Shown here: one piece after another, positions 1-11,690 of the stretch
How positions within the stretch are numbered: the first letter of the stretch is position 1
Layout of the letters: each line of letters opens with the position of its first letter
Source: Glandiceps talaboti
Taxonomy: Eukaryota > Hemichordata > Enteropneusta > Spengelidae
Assembly: GCF_964340395.1 (NCBI RefSeq)
Contig: NC_135569.1
Span: 4,018,540 to 4,082,539 of the forward strand
Direction: 5' to 3'
DNA length: 64,000 nt
The notes under the pieces: model-generated
Seen by the model: the letters and a program-made list of their open reading frames with translations, nothing else
Databases searched by the model: none
Told to the model about the DNA's origin: nothing
Made by a program: the position numbers and the translations under genes

Positions 1-44
1 AATTCATGTACTGGTACACCAGATAATATACAACTAAAACTTAC

Positions 45-3000
45 CCGAACAAATTCTAGTGAACTCTGTAGGGACACGTTAATAAGTCTCGTGTTATCGG
101 AGGTTAGTGGACCAGCGAAAAATTTCTCAACCACTTTAGGCTACAAAATATGAAGAAAAAGTCCAAGTGAGTGCTATGCTTGGAATATACAATTATTTTA
201 AGTTCACATGACTATTTATCTAAAGGTAATACATACTTATGAGTCATGAATATTCAATGTGCATCTTATGAATATGTATATCAGATAAGTCCCATGATGC
301 AACGGTAGACCAGAACCCAAAGTTTATGAAAATACATCAATTTTCTGGAATGGTGTTTCCCTTTTGGCATGGTGTGAAGCTATTACAAGGTTGTCAGTGA
401 TTGGATAACATACATATACTTCATTAACAATACAGCCAACAGATGTACTTGTTTCCCTTGTTTTCTAACCAATCAGAATGAACCTTATACAGTACTTCAC
501 ATTATCTAACCAATCAGAATGAACCTTATACAGTACTTCACATTATCTAACCAATCAGAATGAAACTTTTACAGTACTTCACATTATCTAACCAATCAGA
601 ATGAACCTTATACAGTACTTCACATTATCTAACCAATCAGAATGAACCTTATACAGTACTTCACATTATCTAACCAATCAGAATGAACCTTATACAGTAC
701 TTCACATTATCTACCCAATCAGAATGAACCTTATACAGTACTTCACATTATCTAACCAATCAGAATGAACCTTATACAGTACTTCACATTATCTAACCAA
801 TCAGAATGTCCCTTATACAGTACTTCACATTATCTAACCAATCAGAATGAACCTTATACACATTTCTTTACTTACATCATCTTCAGCAAAGACAGAGAGA
901 CTAAAGAAACATCCTAATAAAGACAGTCTTTGTAGTTCTCTGCCCACAGCATTGGTGATAGGTTTTGGTATCCAATTTGGTAGAGAAGTCATCTGTAAGA
1001 CAGTTATTAATAGTACTTTAAAAATTTGACTGACTACCACTTACAACCCTTACAACAGTTGTCTAGAAATTCTGCTGATTTTATCAGAAGTAGACATTCA
1101 AAACTGGCTTTGTTAGGTGCTGTAAAGTCTTCTCCTTATCACACTATCAAACTAACATACATTGATACAAAAACAATAGTGGATGAATCAGATGTATATT
1201 CATGTGATGCTTTTAACAGTTTGTTTATGTCTGTGAAAGTTAGACATATTGTATATATTATAGGCATTAGTACTACATACTACTACATACTGATTTGAAA
1301 TCGATTGAAACAGTTATCAATTTTGGTATATGTTTTGAATATTGTAAAGAGTACTGAGACGCAGTGTAGTGCACTTTTTAAGAAATTAAATTATTAATTA
1401 TTATATTAAGGAAGAAGGGGGTGGAGTAGGGGGAATCGGGCCAAAGTAAAAGAATGTAGTTTTTTTTATCCTATATTGACCTATCGATATTACCTCTCAG
1501 TAGAATGACTTACCAGATTACACAGTGGTCTCTGTGAACCTAACTTGATTTCACTTAGTTCACTTAATGCCTGTCAACAGAAAAATAGACATGGGGTAAA
1601 ATCAAAGTTAGAAAATTGTATAAATATATGATGTTTAGTGGCTGTTAGTGTAACTGCTTGCCATTCAATCAACATTAAAATTTGACCATAAGATATTTTG
1701 TGTTGTTTAGCCTTAATCATCTCTTCACTGGTTGGTGTGGTACACAATGTTTACACACTACAAAAATCAGTTCCATTTTAACATTAATGGGAACACCACT
1801 CCAGGAAATAAAGACATTTTCATAAACTATGGGTTCTGGAGAGTCATTTCATGTTTTTACATCACCTACAATTACTTGTGATTTCAGAGAAACATCAAGT
1901 TGATCTTGTGCCTTTATAGGGTATCTTTGCTATGGACCACTGCATCATGGGAATCAGCAGAAATAATATATTCGTGGCTGAACAATGAATATTCATGAGT
2001 CATGAGTGCTTATTTCCATCAGTGCAAACATCTCTCATTTCTCATATGTAAAATGCCTTTATTTCCAGGACCCGGAGTGGTGTTCCCCTAGCGCCCTTTA
2101 ATTAAAACATCCCTCTGTTCCATGTTTATCTTTTCTTCTATTTGTAGATTTTTTATAAAAAGAAAAAAGCTTAGGTATGAAACAAGGTCGATTTCCTACT
2201 TGTATTTATACTCAAATAAAAACTTCAGATTTTCATTTTCATGATTGTATCACTGACAGATATAGTATTGTTTACATACCAGCAATGGATACTTGTAGTT
2301 ATCAGAGTCTAATCCACATCTCTGGATGGCCTGCATTAAACCCAGTAGTACTGGTGTAAAAACCTGTGTACAAAATTTATACACGTTAGAGCTCTCATAA
2401 AGATGATCAAATCTTATGTAAAAACCTGTGTACAAAATTTATACACGTTAGAGCTCTGATAAAGCTGATCAAATCTTATCAACCAAGGAAGAGGTTCCCT
2501 ACATTTTATTTACAAATGTCTACGTAGACGGTTAGATATGTTGTGTTGCACTGCCCTCACTGGTCGGTGAAAGGGATTGACAGATGTGTGAGGGCACTCC
2601 ATCATGGCATACCTTACAGACTAATTCTATATCTACAATGTATTTCATTTGTGTTTTTTCACATAACTAGAGAGTCCTTTTCAAATTTGCTACCATGATT
2701 TTAATATCGGGCTGGTGTATTTACTACCACAGACCCTCCACCAAGGAGGGTCTATGGTACTACCAGAGTGACGAGTTTCAATTAGGCAGCATGATGTTTG
2801 TCACATCTTGCATGTTTTTGTTGTTGTTTACATTATATAATATCTCACTGTCTACTGTACAAAACAGGAATTTTAGCACCCGAATAAAGATTAATTTTTG
2901 ACTTACGGTGGTAAAGGTTTGGTCATCTTGGCTTGTTACATGTACAAGTTCATACAAGAATCCTCGTGGTAAATTACGACACAGTAGATATGGAACAATC

Positions 3001-5600
3001 AATGAAGGTTTAGTTGACAGCCTAGTAATACAAATGTAAATAGACATGGTTACTTTAGTTTGTCTCATTGTACCAATGTCTGCTGTATTAGTGTAACAAT
3101 GTCTTAGGTTTTGTGGATATTGCCTGGGTATTTTGGCCGGTGGGGAATCCATCTAGTTTTCCAAGGGTCCTATGTTCGAGTCTAGGCCTAACCAAATTTT
3201 CTGCCCCTGACTTCATTTGGTGACAAGGTAAACTGAGGCATGCATCAGCATAAGGCACCTGTGCTACTGTGTAGCTATGTTGCTGGCTGTAGTTTGAATA
3301 CCCCCCCCCCCCCTCAAAAGGGACAGGAGTGTGGTGAGGTTGGTGAACATTGCCCTCTGAAGTATGATTGGTAGTGCATTCACCTAGTGTTCGAAGGGCG
3401 ATAGTTTTGAGTACCTCCTCTGCTGGCTTTTCTCCTTCTCGACTGTAAGCATTACATAGTACAACTTACCTGGGTTGAGTGAAGGCTCCCTGTAGAACCA
3501 AGGCAGCATGGCAGGTACATTGTCGACGGATATTAGCTAGTACAACTTACCTGGGTTGAGTGAAGGCTCCCTGTAGAACCAAGGCAGCATGGCAGGTACA
3601 TTGTCGACGGATATCAGCTAGTACAACTTACCTGGGTTGAGTGAAGGCTCCCTGTAGAACCAAGGCAGCATGGCAGGTACATTGTCGACGGATATCAGCT
3701 AGTACAACTTACCTGGGTTGAGTGAAGGCTCCCTGTAGAACCAAGGCAGCATGGCAGGTACATTGTCGACGGATATCAGCTAGTACAACTTACCTGGGTT
3801 GAGTGAAGGCTCCCTGTAGAACCAAGGCAGCATGGCAGGTACATTGTCGACGGATATCAGCTAGTACAACTTACCTGGGTTGAGTGAAGGCTCCCTGTAG
3901 AACCAAGGCAGCATGGCAGGTACATTGTCGACGGATATTAGCTAGTACAACTTACCTGGGTTGAGTGAAGGCTCCCTGTAGAACCAAGGCAGCATGGCAG
4001 GTACATTGTCGACGGATATCAGCTAGTACAACTTACCTGGGTTGAGTGAAGGCTCCCTGTAGAACCAAGGCAGCATGGCAGGTACATTGTCGACGGATAT
4101 TAGCTAGTACAACTTACCTGGGTTGAGTGAAGGCTCCCTGTAGAACCAAGGCAGCATGGCAGGTACATTGTCGACGGATATCAGCTAGTACAACTTACCT
4201 GGGTTGAGTGAAGGCTCCCTGTAGAACCAAGGCAGCATGGCAGGTACATTGTCGACGGATATTAGCTAGTACAACTTACCTGGGTTGAGTGAAGGCTCCC
4301 TGTAGAACCAAGGCAGCATGGCAGGTACATTGTCGACGGATATTACATAGTACAACTTACCTGGGTTGAGTGAAGGCTCCCTGTAGAACCAAGGCAGCAT
4401 GGCAGGTACATTGTCGACGGATATCAGCTAATAAAACACTAAGTGGTGGCTGACTGGATCTCTGTCAATGTACAAGTAGACATCAACATTAAAACTCAGG
4501 CTACGGTCTTACTGTAATAGGGAACTTGCAATCCAGACTGAGCATGCTCAGACGCAAAGGACTACTGTATGTGATTATCTGTGGTTATTGTAATACCTAA
4601 TCTGGAGCTACTGATAAAATAAACCTCTCGCAATGGTAAAGGTGACTATGAATTTATCATTTGTAGTTACAATGTAACATTAGTGTTTATGGTGCTAATT
4701 GGTTAGTATTTAATATCACATTTCCCATGATGCAATATTCAACATAGCGGGTTTGCAAGTTCCCTATTGTACTGTTTCAAACCACGTATGTGTGACAATA
4801 TAACAAATAATCTTACATTCATTTATCTAAATCTACACTATCATACCAGATGTAAGTCAAGTTGAGCATGTTCAGACGAGATTTATACCCTGGTTATTCT
4901 ACATCACAACAACTCACCACTACATCTTTAATGGTGTGGCGCTCGAAATAAGCGTCATGACTTTCAAAGTTGCCACTAATCTTCCTGATTCTATTCATCA
5001 ATATCATTCTTCCTTCGACCAAAAAATCCTCAAGACCTAAGGGACTTTGTCACTACTCGTCTTTGACTCATATTGACAAGGCCCCTTAGCTTACTTGTAT
5101 TTCTGTTGGCTGAATGAAGCAAATAATCAGGGAATACTATCCAACGGTAAAATAAGCATTCTAGTAAAGTGTTTGTACTTACCTTGGGTGCATTTCTTTC
5201 TTCCATACTGACTCTATCAAAACATTCCATCAAATAATTCAGCATTTCTGTTTCTCTACAGGCTTCTATGTTAAATTGTCGATTACCACTTTCAGTTGTA
5301 CCTTGTGATGTACTGGGAAAAGATAAACTAGAAAGACAACACAAATACATGTATGTCACTTGTACAAACCAGGAAAATAAAAACACAGAGACTGAGATAG
5401 GGAAGGACAGGTTATACTGTCATAATGAATATGGATGTGATAGACACACACAGACACATAATGACATATGCACAAACACAGACAGACAGACAGACAGATA
5501 CACAGACAGACAGACAGGCACACACACATGTATGAACACACACATACACGCACACACACATACATATATACTAAAATGTACAACACGTACACATACAAAA

Positions 5601-5641
<41 letters not shown>

Positions 5642-8600
5642 GATGAATGTTTAGGCTGCTTAATTAAAGGCCAATGTTTCAATACTCTGATTCTCATGTA
5701 GAGGAGTTATAAAAATTAAATATGACCCTTCATTTGTTCATCACCAATCTTTTCTATAGCTCTGCCAGACAACCATTTTTGACACCAAATTTGAATCTTA
5801 ACTCAGACCTTCAGCTTACCTTGAAGATGTGTAACCCTTACTTGGGGAAGTAGATAGTTTAGGTTGAGAGTTGGCTGTTAGACTTGGTAGTTTATTTGCA
5901 CCATAGCAGTGGTTAGTTAAGACTTCCATTAATATCTGGTTTATTAGATCTTTCAAGTCTAGGTACACTACAAATGAAAATAGAATAGTTAAGATTAAGT
6001 GAATCTATATGTCTGTTTATAATATACCTAGTGATAATGCTGTGCCATGATTCGCTAGAATCAGTCACGTGATAGGAAAATAGAATGACTATTTCCCTCG
6101 GGGAATCAACTGTTACATGGTCACGTGACCACCGCGAGTTCACAGCAGGTCAAAATGGCAGTTTCTGACGATGTCGTCTGCCAACCTCAAGAGAAGAGGG
6201 CAAGATTTTCATGAGATTTTCAGCCTCGGGAAATAGCATGTGATTCTGGTAACTCACAGTCCCTCGGGTGTAATAAACAGGCGCTATAGCCCTCATGGCC
6301 AGGCAATATGTGTTCAATATGTACATGTATAGTGAATCTCACTGTACACATGTAAAGTCTGTAGGAATAACGACCAAACATGTTCATCAGCTGGGTATAT
6401 CAAATGATTTACGTAGGCTATAACTACCTAGCATCTATACTTGGCTGATTATACCGCCACCTAGTGGTCAGCTGTAGCTATAGAATTTGTCATTCTGATG
6501 AGGATGGTCGACCAAAACAGATCACAAGCTCAATGCTACAAAAAACAACTACATTTGATTACCTTGTTTTGGGTCTTCTTTGAAGTCTTTTGCTAATTGT
6601 TTGAGATGAATCACATCACGGCTTTTATCCTTCCAGGAAACCCGGAATATACGACAAATTATAACAATTAATTGGTCTTCTGTCATTTCACCAGTAACAC
6701 TTCCCTCCTAAAATCATGAAAGAACATCAAATTAGAATAATTAACCAGTCCTTCCACAAGTACCAGAGGTACATACATGTACTATCTTAACACAGTTACG
6801 CTGATTTTAAAAAAATTTTCACCAGAAATTTTCCCACAACCCCTTGCAGAAAACCCAAAAATTAACTGAACACATGTTAAGTGCAGAAGGACTCTTTACT
6901 AAATGTCACAGTTGAGTAATATGCAATGCCTATGTATCCTGCAATATAAGTGTATATGTTATGTACATACCTTTTGACTCAGTGTTCTTCTACTATCCTT
7001 CCGTTCCAAATCTTCCATTTCTTGTGTTTCTATACCAGAATCTACATCCATTTGTGATAGCGTACTAGGCAACAATAAACAAATATTGATTTCGTTTTAA
7101 CAATAACTCTAATACATATAACACTTACATATTACTTCCCAAATGTTTGTAAATCACTCATGAAAGTACAGCCCCAGAGAATACTACAAGCACTCATACA
7201 AATATCCAAGGTGTCCCACACCTTCACTCGTGTGTCATTGGGTTCTGTCATATTCTAAACTTCTATAACTGTCTGGGAGAACATAAAATCTCTGATGTCA
7301 GTAAGTGCAGTGTGCCCTCTAACGATAGCCAAATTTTGTTGTTGTGGGTCAAAATGATAAATACTGACATTTCTTGTCAGTCACCACATACTTGTAGTAA
7401 GAGATAGGGGAACACCACATTTTGGTGGGTCAGAAACTGTGTGCATCAGTGGCGCGTCAAATTGGCTTAGAGAGCACATTGAAGTGCACAATTAATCTTA
7501 ACATCATAATCTCTATCCTACCAGCTCCCAATTTATACAACTGGATTGGCTGGGACACAGTAATGGTTTAAAATGCTACATGTAAGTCTAACCATAGACA
7601 GTAGAGATGTTTCTTCTCTACCGTCTACAGTCTAACTGGTAACTTACCTTTTCTCACAAGACTCTGTATCCATATCTAGAGATTGAGACTGTGGACAGCT
7701 GTCTGTATCCATAGGTTGAGTGTCTTGGGAACCTACATGTGTGTATTAATATACAGCTGGTAAACTCTTCTATTCTTTTGGATGTTTTGGCAAGTAACAA
7801 TACAACTCTGGTAATCAAGGCTTCGTTTTACAAAAATTTCAACATTTCATGCAATAGCATTCCCCTCTAACTTCTCTGAACCATGTACATTGTACAGTAC
7901 ACTGTAAACCTAGATATTTTCACGACTACAAAATTTTGCAATTTTAGTTTTCAGTTATATGTAGTTCTCAAAGTCTAATTTTTACTAATTACCAGACTGG
8001 TATATGTATAAGAAGACATTTTAGTATAGTTACTACTTATTTTTGCATATTTGTTTTCCAGTGAAATTAATGAAAATAACTCTTTAAAGAAATTTCTAGT
8101 TTTACAGCATTTTACTTTGTTGTTATTTCATCACCATAGTACTTATTAGATGCAAACTAAATTTCAATATCTACTACACATTGTACTAGTATGTGTTTGT
8201 TCTTACTTGAAAAAGATGCCCCTAGTTGTCGTACTACCCTTGGTGCACTGGCATTCGGTGGGGTAGTCCTGACTTGAGGTATGTTGATGGGTGTGTCTTG
8301 TCTTGTACTGTTACCGCTAGTAGCAATGGCCTGCTGGGGTGATGATGATGTCATTGTAGCATCACTGCTAATTACAGCTTGTGGTGGTGAGTTGGCTTCT
8401 TGTACTGTTGGTGTGGTGGTGGTGGTGGTGGTGGTTGTCTGTGTCTCTTGTACAGGTGGACTACTACTGGATGGACTAGGACCACCAGCCAGACGGGCTA
8501 AACGCCGCCGTCGTATCTATTTTAGAAAAGTAAAATAATATCACACCTACATGTATGTACACATTTGAGGTGACTTGCTGCTACATGAAAAATAAGAGCA

Positions 8601-10078
8601 ACATGTTTTCTATATCATTTGGGCTAATCCCCTGTAATCTTTATTAATTAGATAACACTATTGTGATGGCCTGAGACTGAAACATACCCCTTTAAGTGAA
8701 AAATTAAAGTTCCTCAATTCAACAACAATACTCTACATGTACATGTATCTTATTTGGACATGGGTGCATCACAAGACTTATAACTCAACAATATTAAACA
8801 AAAGAATGACCCCTTATAATCCTTATTAAGATAACACTAATATGATAACCCAGGATTGAAACATGCCCCTTTAAGTGAAATTTAAGTTCCTCAAATATGA
8901 AGTATTCTGCAATGATATGCTAGTGTTTTTTGCTAAGAGTGGTAAATAGGTCAAATCTACTGGGATTGCCATCTCATTTTACCTGGGTTCCCAAACAAAA
9001 TTACCAGAGACTCTACAGAGAAACACTGCTATTTTTACCCCTTTCTCCCTTTCTGTTACTGGGGTTGGGTCTAAAAACCTTAGCAAAAGCACTGTACTCT
9101 AGTGTGCCACTACACATCTTAACTATCAATGGTCATTGAAACAAAGGCCTTTGTATTTTGTACAGGAAAGATTGCTTGTGTTTCCACGATTGCACTTGTT
9201 CCCAATTCACTACTCTGTGGAAATTTTTGAAGTTGTTAGTGGTATAATTCCTTTATCCAAGGTTAGGAAAGTTTTAGCAGCATTATCAAAGACAATACAA
9301 ATGATTTTCTATACAGGCTACTACCCTACATCATGAGGGCGTGTATATGATTATTTGTTTTTCTACTAAATTCAAGGGGTTTGTTTTGCAGGTAGAGTCA
9401 TTGTTCCCTGTATCACAGTGAATAGTAATAAACTACATTATAATGCAAATGTGTTTTTTTAGCGAATTTTGCATGTATTAAAATGCCTTGCCATGTACAT
9501 GTACTTCCTCAAAAAATAATTAATGTGACACCGTCGATATCACAGATTAGCAGGCACAGAAGATCATATCAGGGAGATCATAGTGCAGATCTCCTTGAGG
9601 ATAAGTTCTTGATAGGGACGAGTTCGTTGTGAGGCCGATTTCTCTTCTATTCTCCCCTCCATGTACAATTCAAAAACACACCACACCACAAATTTCGTTC
9701 AGGAATGTGCGTGTATGCACTACATGTAACGTTACTGTGGCCATGGAATGTTTTAATACGTGGTGGGTATATCATTCGCACACAGCTGGAGGCCGTCCTT
9801 AAATGCTGTGTCCCCAATAATTTTTTGACATACACTGTCTAAAAATACGTAAAAGATTAAAAGAAAACGTCTAAATCATGAATTATGGACATGGATCTTA
9901 CGATTCTATCTTTTCGGGAAAAGAAATACAATCAACAAGCTAGTGACGAAGATTACAAATTGTACACACAAATAAATGACAATGACTTGCAACAAAAACA
10001 TTTATAGTTTTATGTTTGGTTTAACATAAATCAAGAAAATAAATCACACATTACCTCATCAGGAGTAAGCTCACTCAT
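45..10078 (-). CDS. UBE4B: Ubiquitin conjugation factor E4 B, 5' part (13 coding exons; continues past the left edge)
   Basis: E4/E3 ubiquitin ligase that extends ubiquitin chains in the nucleus and cytosol, working with p97/VCP in the family. Exons in transcript order: 10055-10078, 8207-8516, 7648-7732, 6971-7064, 6563-6707, 5820-5967, 5183-5312, 4361-4461, 2907-3021, 2280-2363, 1514-1570, 876-992, 45-140. All have GT/AG edges and matching phases, giving 502 codons. Landmarks: start MSELTPDE then [12 protein letters not shown]; an acidic Ser-rich stretch with [121 protein letters not shown]. These follow the order in human UBE4B. The rest of the core and the C-terminal U-box lie outside the window. 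Exon 2 carries a Thr run from a GGT/ACC repeat. Exon 8 is tandemly amplified (separate entry). Confidence 0.95.
230..362. mobile_element. MITE family A, one end only
   Basis: The stretch ends in a diverged form of the family A terminus (aaagtttatgaaaatac, then a TGGAATGGTGTTTCCC-type end) and has the internal motifs of a full copy at 1788-2095 (ATGAATATTCA, CATGATGCA). It lies in a UBE4B intron. The other half is absent or too diverged to see. Confidence 0.5.
464..860. repeat. 41-bp tandem repeat, about 10 copies, with a CCAAT box in each
   Basis: The marker aatcagaatg recurs every 41 bp from 471 to 840. Copies are nearly identical; one has taccc in place of taacc and one has gtccc in place of gaacc. 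Each holds aaccaatcag, a CCAAT-box-like core. The array stops about 10 bp short of the splice donor of UBE4B exon 876-992, on the intron side. Confidence 0.95.
1788..2095. mobile_element. MITE family A, near-complete copy
   Basis: Non-coding element of about 305 bp with long imperfect terminal inverted repeats: the left end begins GGGAACACCACTCC followed by aggaaataaag, and the right end is the complement. Internal landmarks are a CATCATGGGA-type motif and ATGAATATTCATGAGTCATGA. Related copies or halves lie at 230-362, 13744-14058, 37725-37895 and 43735-44025. No protein is encoded, so it would depend on a transposase elsewhere. Confidence 0.75.
3457..4428 (-). repeat. UBE4B: Twelve 81-bp tandem copies of UBE4B exon 8 3' end plus its splice donor
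   Basis: The unit repeats exactly every 81 bp from 3457 to 4348. On the minus strand each copy encodes (D/N)[17 protein letters not shown] then TQP, followed by AG and a consensus GTAAGT donor. The copy at 4348-4428 is the working one: it continues upstream into the acceptor at about 4462 (gtacattgacag) and completes exon 8 (4361-4461, starting [11 protein letters not shown]). The other eleven lie in the downstream intron. The unit is 27 codons, but reading past any donor hits an in-frame TAA created by the donor itself. Copies differ mainly by one C/T that switches D to N, plus one copy with a changed junction. Confidence 0.95.
4518..4766. mobile_element. Short inverted-repeat element (MITE) in the UBE4B intron next to exon 8
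   Basis: The ends are perfect inverted repeats, TAGGGAACTTGCAA at 4518 and TTGCAAGTTCCCTA at 4753-4766, about 249 bp apart, with a TA at each tip that would fit a TA target duplication. There is no coding capacity. Confidence 0.7.
4840..5130. mobile_element. Dispersed repeat family C, copy 1
   Basis: Shares an ordered set of motifs with 39595-39855 and 41340-41640: a (c)caagtt head, ttatacc(c/t)tggtt, cacatcacaacaac-like text, then tgacaaggcccc and a tat-ttctgttggctga-like tail. It is non-coding and about 260-300 bp long. The class is unknown. It lies just outside UBE4B exon 7. Confidence 0.55.
5448..5639. repeat. Compound CAGA / CA microsatellite
   Basis: Runs of (CAGA)n pass into (CA)n in an intron of UBE4B. 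Long open frames across it are a by-product of the short period. Confidence 0.95.
7495..7585 (-). mobile_element. SINE tail fragment, reverse orientation
   Basis: It matches the reverse complement of the body of the SINE at 54640-54960: ctaccagctcccaatttat, acaactggattggctggg, then a gtggtttaaa-like stretch. The tRNA-like head is missing. It lies in a UBE4B intron. Confidence 0.55.
8921..9096. mobile_element. MITE family B copy
   Basis: About 175 bp bounded by inverted ends: AGTGTTTTTTGCTAAGAG on the left and CCTTAGCAAAAGCACT on the right. Internal inverted motifs (ggtaaataggtcaaatct; ttctgttactgggg) recur at 48221-48370 and partly at 48572-48720. It lies in UBE4B intron 1. Confidence 0.65.
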
Positions 10079-10300
10079 TCTTTTACTTTGGATTCCCTAG
10101 TATTTCTCACTTTTCGACGAATTGACAAATGTATTCGAATTTTTGAACCACTGATGTTTTCATGCGATGATAGTCGCCATATTGGACTCGAAGGACTCTT
10201 TCTTTGAATTGTCGTTGGTGGCGCTCTAACCGTTGCCCCGAGAGAAAGTTTAATTTTCTTTTCCGGAGATTTTCTTCTCTTTTTTTAATCTCTCTCGTTC
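10079..10300 (-). promoter_or_regulatory. UBE4B: UBE4B 5' UTR and promoter region
   Basis: This is the sequence directly upstream of the UBE4B start codon. It holds several CpG dinucleotides and a CCAT-type (YY1-like) site near 10178, and no TATA box in an obvious place. It is placed by position only. The transcription start cannot be read from the sequence. Confidence 0.4.
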
Positions 10301-10444
10301 GGATTTTTTTTCATAATCCTTATTAATCAGATTTTTTCTTCATAAAATAAGGAAGTAGTAAAAAATTAGCATTTGTATTTCTAATTCAAATTCAAATTAT
10401 TACAAATTTTAATTCAAAGTGTTGGAAATCATGAGAGAAAGCAC

Positions 10445-10531
10445 GTATGTATGTATGTATGTATGTATGTATGTATGTATGTATGTATGTATGTATGTAT
10501 GTATGTATGTATGTATGTATGTATGTGTGTG

Positions 10532-10563
<32 letters not shown>

Positions 10564-10665
10564 TTTGTGCGGATGGATGGATGGATGGATGGATGGATGG
10601 ATGGATGGATGTATGTATGTATGTATGTATGTATGTATGTATGTATGTATGTATGTATGTATGTA

Positions 10666-10716
<51 letters not shown>

Positions 10717-10761
10717 ATGTATGTCTGTCTGTCTGTCTGCATGCATGCATGCATGCATGCA

Positions 10762-10840
<79 letters not shown>

Positions 10841-10946
10841 ATGTATGTATGTATGTATGTATGTATGTATGTATGTATGTATGTATGTATGTATGTATGT
10901 ATGTATGTATGGATGGATGGATGGATGGATGGATGGATGAGTAGAT
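10445..10946. repeat. 500-bp compound tetranucleotide array (ATGT, GT, GCGT, GGAT, CTGT, GCAT)
   Basis: Blocks of ATGT, GT, GCGT, GGAT, ATGT, CTGT, ATGC, CTGT, ATGT and GGAT follow one another without interruption, each a one-base variant of its neighbour's repeat. All six frames stay open over long stretches for this reason, and none of them is a gene. Confidence 0.97.
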
Positions 10947-11513
10947 GGATGTACGACTTTAAATATGCATTGTGTGTGCGCGCGCACTCGTGTGCCTACC
11001 ACGTCATACACAACAAGGCTCCAGTTATAGTATTAAACATATGACAGAGATCACGTGGGTAGGACAGTGATGTAAACCAATCTGTTAACTCAATCACCAT
11101 AATGACATCGTTAACACATCCAAGGAGGCGTCCAACGGAGTTCTATCACTGCCATCTAATCACTTTAATTTGGTGTTAATTGGAATGTCAATAAATACCC
11201 AGTGATGACATACAGCACATTCACATGATACACTGTTCCATGCTTGTACAACCATTGATTTAACAACAGACTGTTACTGTTAGTATCACAAGCTACGTAC
11301 AACTTTATTCCCATTACATGTTCACAACGTAACTTCACACAATCTGTTGATGGGGTGAGACATTTACATGTAAAGGAAGACCGGATAAGTCACAAGTTGA
11401 GTTGTTTGTTGAACACTGTTTAATATGTGTTGTCTGTTTTTTATTCATGCAGAAAGGTCGTTTTTTTACGTGGCCTGGTAGTCTGGTTTTCTGTGTCTAT
11501 CTGTACATATGTA

Positions 11514-11518
11514 AGCAC

Positions 11519-11549
<31 letters not shown>

Positions 11550-11690
11550 TGTATGTATGTATGTATGTATGTATGTATGTATGTATGTATGTATGTATGT
11601 ATGTATGTATGTCTAGTAAGTGAATGAATGAATGAATGAATGAACGAACTAACTAACGAACGAACGAACGAACGAACTCGGGAACGAATG
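11514..11690. repeat. ATGT array followed by GAAT/GAAC array
   Basis: About 95 bp of (ATGT)n passes into (GAAT)n and then (GAAC)n. Confidence 0.95.

Noticed and set aside
3125-3425. SINE with GTTCGAGTCT and GTGTTCGAAGG boxes beside the UBE4B array
   Set aside because: B-box-like motifs occur but no full head or shared body with the other SINEs could be aligned by eye.
3457-4428. CRISPR-like array or multi-exon mutually exclusive cassette
   Set aside because: There are no variable spacers. The intronic copies lack a usable acceptor (only 14 nt separates a donor from the next exon-like part), so they cannot be cassette exons.
4503-4556. A 34-nt stretch with AG/GT edges that would fit as a small UBE4B exon between exons 7 and 8
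   Set aside because: It lies in the end of a small inverted-repeat element, its translation does not match the family, and extending exon 8 to the acceptor at 4462 gives the expected residues ([13 protein letters not shown]) in phase.
10392-11044. Open frames of up to 200 codons rich in Tyr/Val/Cys/Met or His/Ile/Thr
   Set aside because: They lie wholly in tetranucleotide microsatellites, which keep all frames open. The same holds for 13205-13930, 29590-30069, 5268-5701 and 49151-49394.
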